A DNA stretch of 64,000 bases. Origin: Rhizobacter sp. Root1221. GTDB taxonomy: Bacteria; Pseudomonadota; Gammaproteobacteria; Burkholderiales; Burkholderiaceae_C. The translations under genes were made by a program, and so were the position numbers. The stretch lies in assembly GCF_001425785.1 (NCBI RefSeq), contig NZ_LMDI01000001.1:232865-296864 (forward strand), read 5' to 3'. Within the stretch, counting starts at the first letter, position 1. Every line of letters starts with the position of its first letter. Below are positions 9,312 through 16,602 of this stretch, piece after piece. The notes below the pieces were generated by a model. That model searched no databases. It saw only the letters and a list, made by a program, of their open reading frames with translations, and had not been told where the DNA came from.

Positions 9312-10409
9312 GTGGGAGTCCGCGAGCTCTACGCCCAGACCCTCGTGGAACGCGGCTTCAAGGCGGACCCCGCGCAAATGCGCGCGGTGGACGCCCTGGA
9401 GCGCTGCGAGAACGAGTGGCTCGACTACAAGGCCCGGCGCAGCAATGCGCTGACCAAGATGTTGCGCCACCCGCCCATTCCGCGCGGGGTCTACATGCAC
9501 GGCGGGGTCGGGCGGGGGAAAAGCTTCCTGATGGATTGCTTTTTCACGTCCGTGCCGCTCACGCGCAAGACACGCCTGCACTTCCACGAGTTCATGCGCG
9601 AAGTGCACCGGGAACTGGGCGAGCTGCAAGGCACGGTCAACCCACTGCACGAACTGGGGCGGCGCATGGCGCGCCGCTACCGGCTCATCTGCTTCGATGA
9701 ATTCCACGTCGCCGACGTCACCGACGCGATGATCCTGCACCGGTTGCTCGACTCCTTGTTCGAGCACCGCGTGAGCATCGTCACCACGTCCAACTTCAAG
9801 CCCGACGACCTGTACCCGAACGGGCTGCACCGCGACCGCATCCTGCCGGCCATCGCGCTCTTGAAGGACAAGATGGAGGTGCTGAGTGTCGACAACGGCA
9901 CCGACTACCGCCAGCGGTCCCTCGAGCAGCTCGACCTGTATCACACGCCTCTCGATGACCACGCGGACGCGGCCATGACGGCTGCCTTCGACAGCCTGGC
10001 GGAGGCACGCGACGAGGAGCCGGTGCTGAACATCGAACACCGCCAGATCCGCGCACGCCGCAAGGCCGGTGGGGTGGTGTGGTTCGATTTCGCGGAACTG
10101 TGCGGCGGGCCGCGTTCACAGAACGACTACCTCGAGATCGCCTCGCAGTTCCACACGGTGTTGCTGTCCGGCGTGCCGTACATGCCGGTGCGCCTGGCGT
10201 CGCAGGCCCGGCGTTTCACGTGGCTCGTGGACGTGCTCTACGACCGCCGCGTCAAGCTCGTGATGTCGGCCGAGGTGCCGGCCGAGCAGCTGTACACCGA
10301 GGGGCCGCTGGCGCATGAGTTTCCGCGCACCGTGTCGCGCCTGAACGAGATGCGGTCGGCGGAATTCCTGGCGCTGGCGCGCCGGGATGTCGATACGTCT
10401 TTGACCTGA
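9312..10409 (+). CDS. zapE: Cell division protein ZapE, AFG1-like ATPase
   Basis: A 365-residue P-loop ATPase of the AFG1/LACE1 family. It has Walker A GGVGRGKS (residues 64-71) and Walker B LICFDEFHVAD. In E. coli ZapE binds the Z-ring and is needed for division under stress and low oxygen; mitochondrial homologues help degrade respiratory-chain subunits. The start is GTG, 7 bases after lpdA, so it is almost certainly cotranscribed with the 2-oxoglutarate dehydrogenase genes, as is common in Burkholderiales. Its stop codon lies in a perfect palindrome shared with the convergent phosphatase gene. Confidence 0.93.
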   Translation: MGVRELYAQTLVERGFKADPAQMRAVDALERCENEWLDYKARRSNALTKMLRHPPIPRGVYMHGGVGRGKSFLMDCFFTSVPLTRKTRLHFHEFMREVHRELGELQGTVNPLHELGRRMARRYRLICFDEFHVADVTDAMILHRLLDSLFEHRVSIVTTSNFKPDDLYPNGLHRDRILPAIALLKDKMEVLSVDNGTDYRQRSLEQLDLYHTPLDDHADAAMTAAFDSLAEARDEEPVLNIEHRQIRARRKAGGVVWFDFAELCGGPRSQNDYLEIASQFHTVLLSGVPYMPVRLASQARRFTWLVDVLYDRRVKLVMSAEVPAEQLYTEGPLAHEFPRTVSRLNEMRSAEFLALARRDVDTSLT

Positions 10410-10421
10410 CGCGTCAGGTCA
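10402..10421. other. Perfect 20-bp palindrome carrying both convergent stop codons
   Basis: TGACCTGACG followed by its exact reverse complement CGTCAGGTCA. The zapE stop is 10407-10409 and the phosphatase stop is 10414-10416 on the other strand. It could act as a short bidirectional terminator stem, though no T tract follows in either direction. Confidence 0.7.
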
Positions 10422-11178
10422 GCGCCTCGATGCGCACGAGGGCCAGCGACAGGTTGTCGCCGGCGCCCCGGGCGCGTTGGCGCGCCTTGCTCACCAGCAT
10501 CTCGCTGGCTTCGCGCGGGGGCAGGGTGTGCACGATGGCGCCCAGTTCCTTCGGCGTGAAGTAGTGCCACAGGCCGTCACTGCAGGCCAACAGCGAATCG
10601 CCGATCTCGAGGCGGTCGATGTGGTGCAGCGTGAGGGGCGGGTCCTGGAAGGTGCCGAGGCAACCGGTCAGCAGGTTCGACTGCGGGTGGTTATTGGCTT
10701 CTTCCTCTGCGATCTGGCCTTCATCCACGAGGCGCTGCACGAACGAGTGGTCCACCGTGCGCTTGACGAGATCGGGGCCCCGGAAGTGGTACACGCGCGA
10801 ATCTCCGGCGTGGATGATGTCGCACGCGCGGGACGGGCTGATCAAATAGGCCGTGACGGTGCTGTGGGGTTCTTCCTCGGCGGTGATGGCCGTGAGCTTG
10901 ATCATCAGGTGCGCTTCCAGCACCAGCTGCTTGAGCAGTTCGCCGGGATCGTCCTGCAGGGCGCCGTGGCGTTCGAACAACTGGCGTGCCGTGAGGATCA
11001 CCTGGTCGGCCGCCTTGCGGCCGCCGCTCTTGCCACCCATGCCGTCGGCCAGCACCGCCAACGCACACCCGGGCACGCGATGGTGGGGGAGGATCTCGAC
11101 CTGGTCCTGCTGGTAGGCTCGGTCGCCACGGTGGATACCGGTGGCTGCGGACAAACGATAACCGGGTGAGGTGCTCAT
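10414..11178 (-). CDS. PP2C-family serine/threonine phosphatase
   Basis: A 254-residue cytoplasmic PPM/PP2C-type phosphatase. The metal-coordinating motifs are all present in order: GDRAYQQDQ near the start, LAVLADGMGG, HAGDSRVY, LACSDGLW and GDNLSLALV. Such enzymes remove phosphate from Ser/Thr residues, usually opposing a Hanks-type kinase. No kinase or FHA-domain gene is nearby, so its partner is unknown. It converges on zapE and is divergent from the ydcH-like gene, with which it shares a compact control region. Confidence 0.9.
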   Translation of the reverse strand: MSTSPGYRLSAATGIHRGDRAYQQDQVEILPHHRVPGCALAVLADGMGGKSGGRKAADQVILTARQLFERHGALQDDPGELLKQLVLEAHLMIKLTAITAEEEPHSTVTAYLISPSRACDIIHAGDSRVYHFRGPDLVKRTVDHSFVQRLVDEGQIAEEEANNHPQSNLLTGCLGTFQDPPLTLHHIDRLEIGDSLLACSDGLWHYFTPKELGAIVHTLPPREASEMLVSKARQRARGAGDNLSLALVRIEALT

Positions 11179-11186
11179 GGTCGAAA

Positions 11187-11194
11187 ACTATAAT
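11187..11194. promoter_or_regulatory. Overlapping divergent -10 elements
   Basis: On the + strand TATAAT at 11189-11194 is a perfect -10 for the ydcH-dinG pair. On the - strand TATAGT (11192-11187) is a possible -10 for the phosphatase gene, whose ATG lies only about 9 bases further. Neither has a convincing -35. Confidence 0.45.
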
Positions 11195-11228
11195 CGCTTT
11201 GTACCGATGGAAACACACTGCCGCCGTG

Positions 11229-11432
11229 ATGGATGACAACCTCCACTCCCCCGAGCGGCGCCTGATCGAACTCCGGATCGAACACGCCGACCTCGACAGC
11301 CTGATCGACCAGGCCGTCCTGTCGCGTCCGCTCGACGACCTGACGCTGCGCCGCCTCAAGAAGCGTCGCCTGGTGCTGCGCGACGAGATCGCCCGGCTCC
11401 ACGCCGAACTCGAGCCCCCCGAGCCCGCATGA
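11229..11432 (+). CDS. YdcH/DUF465-family small protein
   Basis: A 67-residue, highly charged helical protein that looks like a single coiled coil: LIELRIEHADLDSLID followed by DLTLRRLKKRRLVLRDEI. This matches the DUF465/YdcH family, of unknown function. The ATG at 11229 is preferred over upstream in-frame starts because family members begin near here and the promoter-like TATAAT at 11189 lies upstream. Its TGA overlaps the dinG ATG (ATGA at 11429-11432), so translation of the two is probably coupled. Confidence 0.82.
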   Translation: MDDNLHSPERRLIELRIEHADLDSLIDQAVLSRPLDDLTLRRLKKRRLVLRDEIARLHAELEPPEPA

Positions 11433-13408
11433 CCAGCCCATTGCGCGAGGCGGTGAGCCAGGCGTTCATGGCCGGCGGAGCCCTGTCCGAGGCCGATCCG
11501 CGCTACATCGAGCGCGAAGTGCAGCAGCGCATGGCCGACCACGTGGCCCTCGCCATCGACGAACAGCGGGCGCTGGTGGCCGAGGCCGGCACCGGCGTGG
11601 GCAAGACCTTCGCCTACCTGGTGCCCACGCTGCTGTCGGGCAAGCGGGCGCTGGTCAGCACCGCCACGAAAAGCCTGCAGGACCAGCTGTTCCTGCGCGA
11701 CCTGCCGCGCCTGGTGGAATCGCTCAACCTGCCCACGTCGCTCGCATTGCTGAAGGGGCGCGCCAGCTACCTGTGCCTGCACCGCATGCGCCTGGCGCGC
11801 GAATCGGCTCAGCTGCCCGACCGCTGGGCCGTGCGCACGCTCGCCAAGATCGAGAAATGGGCGCAGAGCACCCGCGCGGGCGACCTGGCCGAACTCGACG
11901 GCCTCGACGAACGATCCAGCGTGATCCCGCTGGTCACATCGTCACGCGACAACTGCCTCGGCAGCGAATGCCCCGACTACCGGCAGTGCTACGTGATGAA
12001 GGCGCGCCGCGAGGCCATGGCGGCTGACATCGTGGTCGTCAACCATCACCTGTTTTTCGCCGACATGGCATTGCGCGACAGCGGTGTCGCCGAACTGCTG
12101 CCGAGCGTCGAGGTGGCGGTGTTCGACGAAGCCCACCAGTTGTCGGAGGCAGGCGTCCAGTTCCTGGGCACGCTGCTCGGCACCGCGCAGGTGATCGACT
12201 TCGCCCGTGACATGCTGGGTGCCGGATTGCAGCACGCGCGCGGCCTCGTGCCGTGGCAGGAGCTGGCTGCGGCCTGCGACCACGCCGCGCGTGACCTGCG
12301 CCTGGCCGCCGCGGGGCGTCTGCGCGAGGTGCGAGGGTCGCTCAAGCTGCGCTGGGACGAACGTGCCGCCAACGCCGATTTCCTGGCGGCGCTCAATGCG
12401 GTGGGAGAAGCCTGCACGGCGGCACGCCACGGCATTGACAAGGTGGCCGAGGCGGCCGTCGACTTTCCGAAGCTGGCCGAACGTGCGATGCACTTCGTGC
12501 AGCAGGCCGAACTGTTCGCGGCGCCGGTCACGCCCGGCCGCGTGCGGTTCATCGACCTCACGCCGCACCAGGCGCGCCTCATCGAGTCGCCGCTCGACGT
12601 GCGCGAGGCGCTGCGCGAGCAGATGGAGCTGGCCAACAAGGCGTGGATCTTCACGTCCGCCACGCTCGGCGACGACGACCGGCTGAGCTGGTTCACCGAA
12701 TCGGCGGGCCTGGACGACGCCGATACCTTGCGCGTGGGCAGCCCGTTCGACTACCCGGCGCACGCGCGGCTCTACATTCCTGCGGGCTTCCCCAAGCCCA
12801 ACGAACCCGGCCACCCGGCCGCCGTGGCCCAACTGGCCGCGCGTTGCGCGCGGGCGCTCGGTGGCCGAACCTTCGTGCTCACCACCACGCTGCGCGCGCT
12901 GCAGGCCATCGGCGAGGCGCTCAGTGCCGCGTTCGATGCTGAAGGCGATTCGATCCAGGTGCTGCTGCAGGGCAGTGCGCCGAAGCGCCAGCTGCTGCAG
13001 CAGTTCATGGCGCAGCCGCGGTCGGTGCTGGTGGGCTCGCAGAGTTTCTGGGAAGGCATCGACGTGCCGGGCGATGCCCTGCAGTGCGTGCTGATCGACA
13101 AGTTGCCGTTCCCTCCGCCCAACGACCCCTTGGTCGAGGCGCGGGTCAAGCGGCTGGAGAACGAAGGGCGCAACCCGTTTGCCGACTACTTCGTGGCCGA
13201 GGCCGCGGTGTCGTTGAAGCAGGGCGCCGGCCGGTTGATCCGCAGCGAGACGGACCGCGGCCTGCTGGTGGTGTGTGACCCGCGCATGGCGGGCATGAAC
13301 TACGGCCGGCGGTTGCGCGAGGCGCTGCCACCCATGACCCGCCTCGCCACCGAGGCCGAGGCGCTCGAGTGGCTGGCAGGGCTGTCTGCCGAGGCGATGC
13401 CGTTCTGA
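11429..13408 (+). CDS. ATP-dependent DNA helicase, DinG/YoaA (XPD-like) family
   Basis: A 659-residue superfamily 2 helicase. It has Walker A AGTGVGKTF (about residues 54-60), the DEAH box at 233-236 (VFDEAHQL), and a C-terminal helicase half with VGSQSFWEGIDVPGD and the motif VI region QGAGRLIRSETDRG. Between motifs I and II lie cysteines (YLCLHRM, then CLGSECPDYRQC) placed as in the 4Fe-4S domain of XPD/DinG enzymes. DinG and YoaA unwind forked DNA and R-loops and help repair replication damage. No N-terminal exonuclease domain is present. It is translationally coupled to the ydcH-like gene. Confidence 0.92.
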   Translation: MTSPLREAVSQAFMAGGALSEADPRYIEREVQQRMADHVALAIDEQRALVAEAGTGVGKTFAYLVPTLLSGKRALVSTATKSLQDQLFLRDLPRLVESLNLPTSLALLKGRASYLCLHRMRLARESAQLPDRWAVRTLAKIEKWAQSTRAGDLAELDGLDERSSVIPLVTSSRDNCLGSECPDYRQCYVMKARREAMAADIVVVNHHLFFADMALRDSGVAELLPSVEVAVFDEAHQLSEAGVQFLGTLLGTAQVIDFARDMLGAGLQHARGLVPWQELAAACDHAARDLRLAAAGRLREVRGSLKLRWDERAANADFLAALNAVGEACTAARHGIDKVAEAAVDFPKLAERAMHFVQQAELFAAPVTPGRVRFIDLTPHQARLIESPLDVREALREQMELANKAWIFTSATLGDDDRLSWFTESAGLDDADTLRVGSPFDYPAHARLYIPAGFPKPNEPGHPAAVAQLAARCARALGGRTFVLTTTLRALQAIGEALSAAFDAEGDSIQVLLQGSAPKRQLLQQFMAQPRSVLVGSQSFWEGIDVPGDALQCVLIDKLPFPPPNDPLVEARVKRLENEGRNPFADYFVAEAAVSLKQGAGRLIRSETDRGLLVVCDPRMAGMNYGRRLREALPPMTRLATEAEALEWLAGLSAEAMPF

Positions 13409-13411
13409 GGC

Positions 13412-13480
13412 CGCCAGGGCAGGGCTGCGCCCAGCCCGTCCCCCCGCGGGGGTCAATGAACTTGGGGCGGCCCGGCGTTT
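13412..13480. repeat. Intergenic repeat-like element, copy 1
   Basis: The gap between the convergent helicase and bamD genes contains three modules: GGGCTGCGCCC, then CCCCCGCGGGGG (a perfect 12-base palindrome), then GGGGCGGCCCGGCG. The same order of GC-rich palindromic modules recurs at 30940-31020, which suggests a dispersed REP-like intergenic family. No T tract is seen, but the stems could end transcription from both sides. Confidence 0.5.
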
Positions 13481-13494
13481 CCTTGAGAGATGAC

Positions 13495-14310
13495 TTACTG
13501 CGCCGTGGCGGCCTGTTTCGGCAGCTGGGCCAGGTAGCGGCTTTGCGGGAAGTTCTGGCGCAGCACGCGTGCGGCGTCGTCGCGCAGCTGCACCAGGCCC
13601 AGGCGGTCGTAGCTCTGGGCCATGATCGACAGGGCCTCTTCCGTGGACGGCGAGGTCTGGAATTCCTGGATGGCCTGCTGTGCGCGGTTGGCCGAGGCCA
13701 CGAAGGCGGAGCGGCGGAAGTAGTAGCGCGCCACGTGCACTTCGTACGCGGCGAGCGCGTTCACGATGTAGCGCATGCGCACCACGGCGTCGTCCGCGTA
13801 CTTCGATTGCGGGAACTGCTCGACGAGCTGCTTGAACGACTGGTACGAGTCACGCGAGGCCTGCTGGTCGCGTTCGGACAGGTCCTGCTGCGAGATGCGG
13901 CCGAAAATGCCGAGGTTGTCGTTGAAGTTGATGACACCCTGCAGGTACAGTGCGTAGTCGAATGCCGGGCTGGTGGGGTGCAGCTTCATGAAGCGCTCCA
14001 CCGCCGACAGGGCTTGCGCCTTTTCGCCGGTGCGGTACAGCAGATGGGCGCGTTCAAGCTGGGCCTGTTGACCCAGCAACGTGCCCGACGCACGGCCTTC
14101 CAGCCGTTCGTAAAGTTTGATGGCCCGTTCGAAAGAGCCAGCTTCGACTTCGTCCCGGGCCTCTGAATACAATTTCTCGGGGCTCATGCCCGCGGTGTCG
14201 TCCTTCGGGGTCGAGCCGCACGCCACCAGAACAGAAGCCGTCATCGCGATGGCGACTGCGCGCCAGGGACGGCCGGGGCGGCGAAGCGAGAAAATCCGGA
14301 TCATCAGCAT
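13495..14310 (-). CDS. bamD: Outer membrane protein assembly factor BamD (lipoprotein)
   Basis: A 271-residue lipoprotein, the essential TPR partner of BamA in the beta-barrel assembly machine at the inner face of the outer membrane. A signal peptide ends in the lipobox VLVAC. TPR-like helices follow (EKLYSEARDEVEAGSFERAI, then ALSAVERFMKLHP). The conserved QGVINFNDN segment and the DAVVRMRYIVNALA region are typical of BamD/ComL. I chose ATG 14310; ATG 14304 is equally possible, and a longer frame from 14370 would place extra residues before the signal peptide. It is divergent from rluD across about 47 bases. Confidence 0.94.
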   Translation of the reverse strand: MLMIRIFSLRRPGRPWRAVAIAMTASVLVACGSTPKDDTAGMSPEKLYSEARDEVEAGSFERAIKLYERLEGRASGTLLGQQAQLERAHLLYRTGEKAQALSAVERFMKLHPTSPAFDYALYLQGVINFNDNLGIFGRISQQDLSERDQQASRDSYQSFKQLVEQFPQSKYADDAVVRMRYIVNALAAYEVHVARYYFRRSAFVASANRAQQAIQEFQTSPSTEEALSIMAQSYDRLGLVQLRDDAARVLRQNFPQSRYLAQLPKQAATAQ

Positions 14311-14352
14311 GTGGCGCCGCGATGGCGCGTCCGTCAGAAGAGAAGAGCAACG

Positions 14353-14358
14353 ATTATA
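14353..14358 (-). promoter_or_regulatory. Candidate bamD -10 element
   Basis: Read on the - strand, bases 14358-14353 spell TATAAT. Transcription would begin near 14346, leaving a leader of about 36 bases before the bamD ATG. The -10 overlaps the proposed rluD start codon, and no clear -35 is seen. Confidence 0.45.
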
Positions 14359-15377
14359 TGGTTCACCCAATGACGCAGGCCGCCGTGGATGCGCTTGCCG
14401 ACCCCGATGACGAAGGGGTCGACGCGCCCGCCGGCGATGCCAACGAGCGTCGCACCGTCATCCTCGATCGCACGTTCCATGGCCAGCGGCTCGACAAGGC
14501 CGTCGTGTCCATGGCGCCCGAGTTTTCGCGCAACTACCTGCAGACACTGATCGAGCAGGGGCATGTCCACGTCGAGGGCCGTGCCGTCGACAAGCCGTCG
14601 GCCAAGGTGCACGCGGGCCAGCAACTCGTCGTCGAGATCGTGCCCACGCCCGAGAGCCGCGCCTTCCGCCCCGAGGACATCGCCCTGAACGTCGTGTTCG
14701 AGGACGAGCACCTCCTCGTGGTGAACAAGGCGCCCGGCATGGTGGTCCATCCGGCCGCGGGCAACTGGTCGGGCACGCTGCTCAACGCCGTGCTGCACCG
14801 GCACCCGGCGGCGGCCACGTTGCCGCGGGCCGGCATCGTGCACCGCCTCGACAAGGACACCTCGGGCCTGATGGTGGTGGGCAAGACGCTGCCGGCCGTG
14901 ACTGCGCTCGTGCGGTCCATCTCCGCACGCGAGGTGCACCGGGAGTACATCGCCATCGTCAACGGCACCCTGTACGGCGAACCGTTCACGGTCGACGCAC
15001 CGCTTGGCCGCGACCCGCAGTCGCGTATCAAGATGGCGGTGCTGTCGCAGGGGCGTCCGGCGCGCACCGACGTCACACCGCTCACCATCTACCACCCCGA
15101 CGAGGGCGCCGGGCTCACCGCCGTGCGCTGCAAGCTGCACACCGGCCGCACGCACCAGATCCGCGTGCACATGGCCTCGCGCGGGCACCCGCTGGTGTCC
15201 GATCCGCTCTACGGTGGCCGGCCCGCGCTGGGCCTCGCGCGCCAGGCGCTGCATGCTGCACGCCTGGGCCTCACGCACCCCGATACCGGAGAATGGCTTT
15301 GGTTCGACGCGCCGCCGCCGCCCGATCTCGCCGGGGCGTGGGACACCGTGATGACGGGCGACGACGCGGCTGCGTGA
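14358..15377 (+). CDS. rluD: 23S rRNA pseudouridine synthase RluD
   Basis: A 339-residue RluA-family pseudouridine synthase. It has an N-terminal S4 RNA-binding domain (RLDKAVVSM to KVHAGQQLVVEI) and a catalytic domain with Asp165 in HRLDKDTSGLMVV. RluD makes pseudouridines 1911, 1915 and 1917 in helix 69 of 23S rRNA. The partner genes are divergent in the usual way: bamD lies opposite, as in E. coli and many proteobacteria. The pgeF gene that often follows rluD is missing here. Starts at 14322, 14358 or 14370 are all in frame; 14358 is a compromise behind the purine-rich AGAAGAG. Confidence 0.93.
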   Translation: MVHPMTQAAVDALADPDDEGVDAPAGDANERRTVILDRTFHGQRLDKAVVSMAPEFSRNYLQTLIEQGHVHVEGRAVDKPSAKVHAGQQLVVEIVPTPESRAFRPEDIALNVVFEDEHLLVVNKAPGMVVHPAAGNWSGTLLNAVLHRHPAAATLPRAGIVHRLDKDTSGLMVVGKTLPAVTALVRSISAREVHREYIAIVNGTLYGEPFTVDAPLGRDPQSRIKMAVLSQGRPARTDVTPLTIYHPDEGAGLTAVRCKLHTGRTHQIRVHMASRGHPLVSDPLYGGRPALGLARQALHAARLGLTHPDTGEWLWFDAPPPPDLAGAWDTVMTGDDAAA

Positions 15378-15417
15378 AAGCCCGGATGGCCGCCCCGAGC
15401 ACGTCGTTGCCATTGGC

Positions 15418-15653
15418 TATACAATAGGCCACGATTTTCCCTTGGCTGCACACGATGTCCTGTGTGTGACAGCGCCACTGCCCAGGGAAACGTTCGCACC
15501 GACGAGGATGGCATCCGGGTGCGAGCCCCCATGAAAGAACGGAAGTAGAAGATCGGTGGATGAGGCTTCGTCCGCCGGCTGCGACCCGAGTGCCTGGAGC
15601 CCGTGTCGCGGCACCACTTCCTGCCGTTCTTCGGGCCCACGAAACCGGGCCCG
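15418..15653 (+). ncRNA. Candidate structured RNA or leader between rluD and scpB
   Basis: A -10-like TATACAAT lies at 15418-15425, and strongly foldable sequence follows. Stem 1: TTTCCCT 15436-15442 pairs with AGGGAAA 15484-15490 and extends through GGC/GCC and ACG/CGT, with an inner CACAC/GTGTG hairpin. Stem 2: TCGCACC 15494-15500 pairs with GGTGCGA 15518-15524, with GGAT/ATCC inside. A third hairpin pairs CGGGCCC 15632-15638 with GGGCCCG 15647-15653. No Rfam class was recognised. It may be a small RNA or a long scpB leader. Only a five-codon frame starts at 15531. Confidence 0.45.
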
Positions 15654-15662
15654 GCCTGCGAC

Positions 15663-15695
15663 GCTGGTTTGAAAGAACCCGCTGGTTTGAAAGAA
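15663..15695 (+). repeat. Short 18-bp tandem repeat
   Basis: GCTGGTTTGAAAGAA occurs at 15663-15677 and again at 15681-15695, a period of 18. It lies in the noncoding stretch between the structured RNA candidate and scpB; the remaining bases up to 15750 show nothing else I can name. Confidence 0.8.
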
Positions 15696-15750
15696 ACCGC
15701 CCCCGTTCCAGCTTGCCGGCAGCCCCGGCCGAGAATTTGTACGAACGCCC

Positions 15751-16602
15751 ATGAACACACAGGATGCAAAGCGCGTCCTTGAAACCGCGCTCATCTGCGC
15801 GCAGCAGCCCCTGCCGTTGAGGGACATGCGCACGCTGTTCGCCGACGAGCTCGGTGCCGATACCCTTCGGTCCCTGCTCGATGAACTCACGCGCGACTGG
15901 GAAGACCGAGGTGTGGAACTCGTCGCGTTGTCCACCGGCTGGCGGTTCCAGAGCCGCCCGGAGATGCGCGATTACCTGGACCGGCTGAACCCCGAGAAGC
16001 CGCCCAAGTACTCCCGCGCGGTCATGGAGACGCTGGCCATCATGGCCTACCGCCAGCCCGTGACCCGGGGTGACATCGAAGATATTCGCGGCGTGACGGT
16101 CAGTTCGCAGATCATCAAGCAGCTCGAGGACCGCGGCTGGATCGAGGCCATCGGCTACCGGGAGGCCCCCGGCCGACCGGCGCTGTATGCCACCACGCGC
16201 CAGTTCCTGGACGACCTGGGCCTGGCGAGCCTCGAACAACTGCCGGCGCTCGAAAGCACGTCGTTCGGTGCAGCTGCCGCGCTGGCCGAAGCGGCGGCGG
16301 CCGCAGACCAGGCTGACCAGGTTTCGCTGCTGGAGCCTGACCAGGCGGCATTGGGCCTCGAGGCCATGGTGGCGGGCCAGCCCGCCGAGATGGCCCCGGA
16401 ACCGCAGGCCGAAAACATCCACACCGAACCGCAGTCCGTCGACGCTGCGGCCGAACCGGCTGCCGAAGCAGTCCCCGCCGACACCCCCGTCCCCGCGGAC
16501 ACGCCGCCGGACACCCCCGAACCCGACGACCGGCGCGACGCCCCGGCGCCCGATTTCCCCGAGCCTGCGGCCAATGCCGCCCCGATGGATCCCGAAGCAT
16601 GA
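15751..16602 (+). CDS. scpB: Segregation and condensation protein B
   Basis: A 283-residue protein whose first 170 residues form the paired winged-helix ScpB domain ([16 protein letters not shown], then [20 protein letters not shown] and [10 protein letters not shown]). ScpB dimers bind ScpA and regulate the SMC condensin that compacts and segregates chromosomes. The remaining 100 or so residues are a low-complexity Ala/Glu/Pro/Asp tail not needed for the fold. scpA is not adjacent, although the two are often neighbours. The stop overlaps the rluB start (ATGA at 16599), so ScpB and RluB are translationally coupled, an order seen in many bacteria. Confidence 0.93.
   Translation: MNTQDAKRVLETALICAQQPLPLRDMRTLFADELGADTLRSLLDELTRDWEDRGVELVALSTGWRFQSRPEMRDYLDRLNPEKPPKYSRAVMETLAIMAYRQPVTRGDIEDIRGVTVSSQIIKQLEDRGWIEAIGYREAPGRPALYATTRQFLDDLGLASLEQLPALESTSFGAAAALAEAAAAADQADQVSLLEPDQAALGLEAMVAGQPAEMAPEPQAENIHTEPQSVDAAAEPAAEAVPADTPVPADTPPDTPEPDDRRDAPAPDFPEPAANAAPMDPEA

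Noticed and set aside
15424-15600. 6S RNA or RNase P RNA upstream of scpB
   Set aside because: The stems do not close 5' to 3' ends as in 6S RNA and none of the conserved RNase P segments are present.
15209-15769. Reverse-strand open frame over the rluD-scpB gap, containing [11 protein letters not shown]
   Set aside because: The repeat comes from an 18-bp DNA tandem repeat; the frame runs into rluD antisense and lacks a start signal or known domain.
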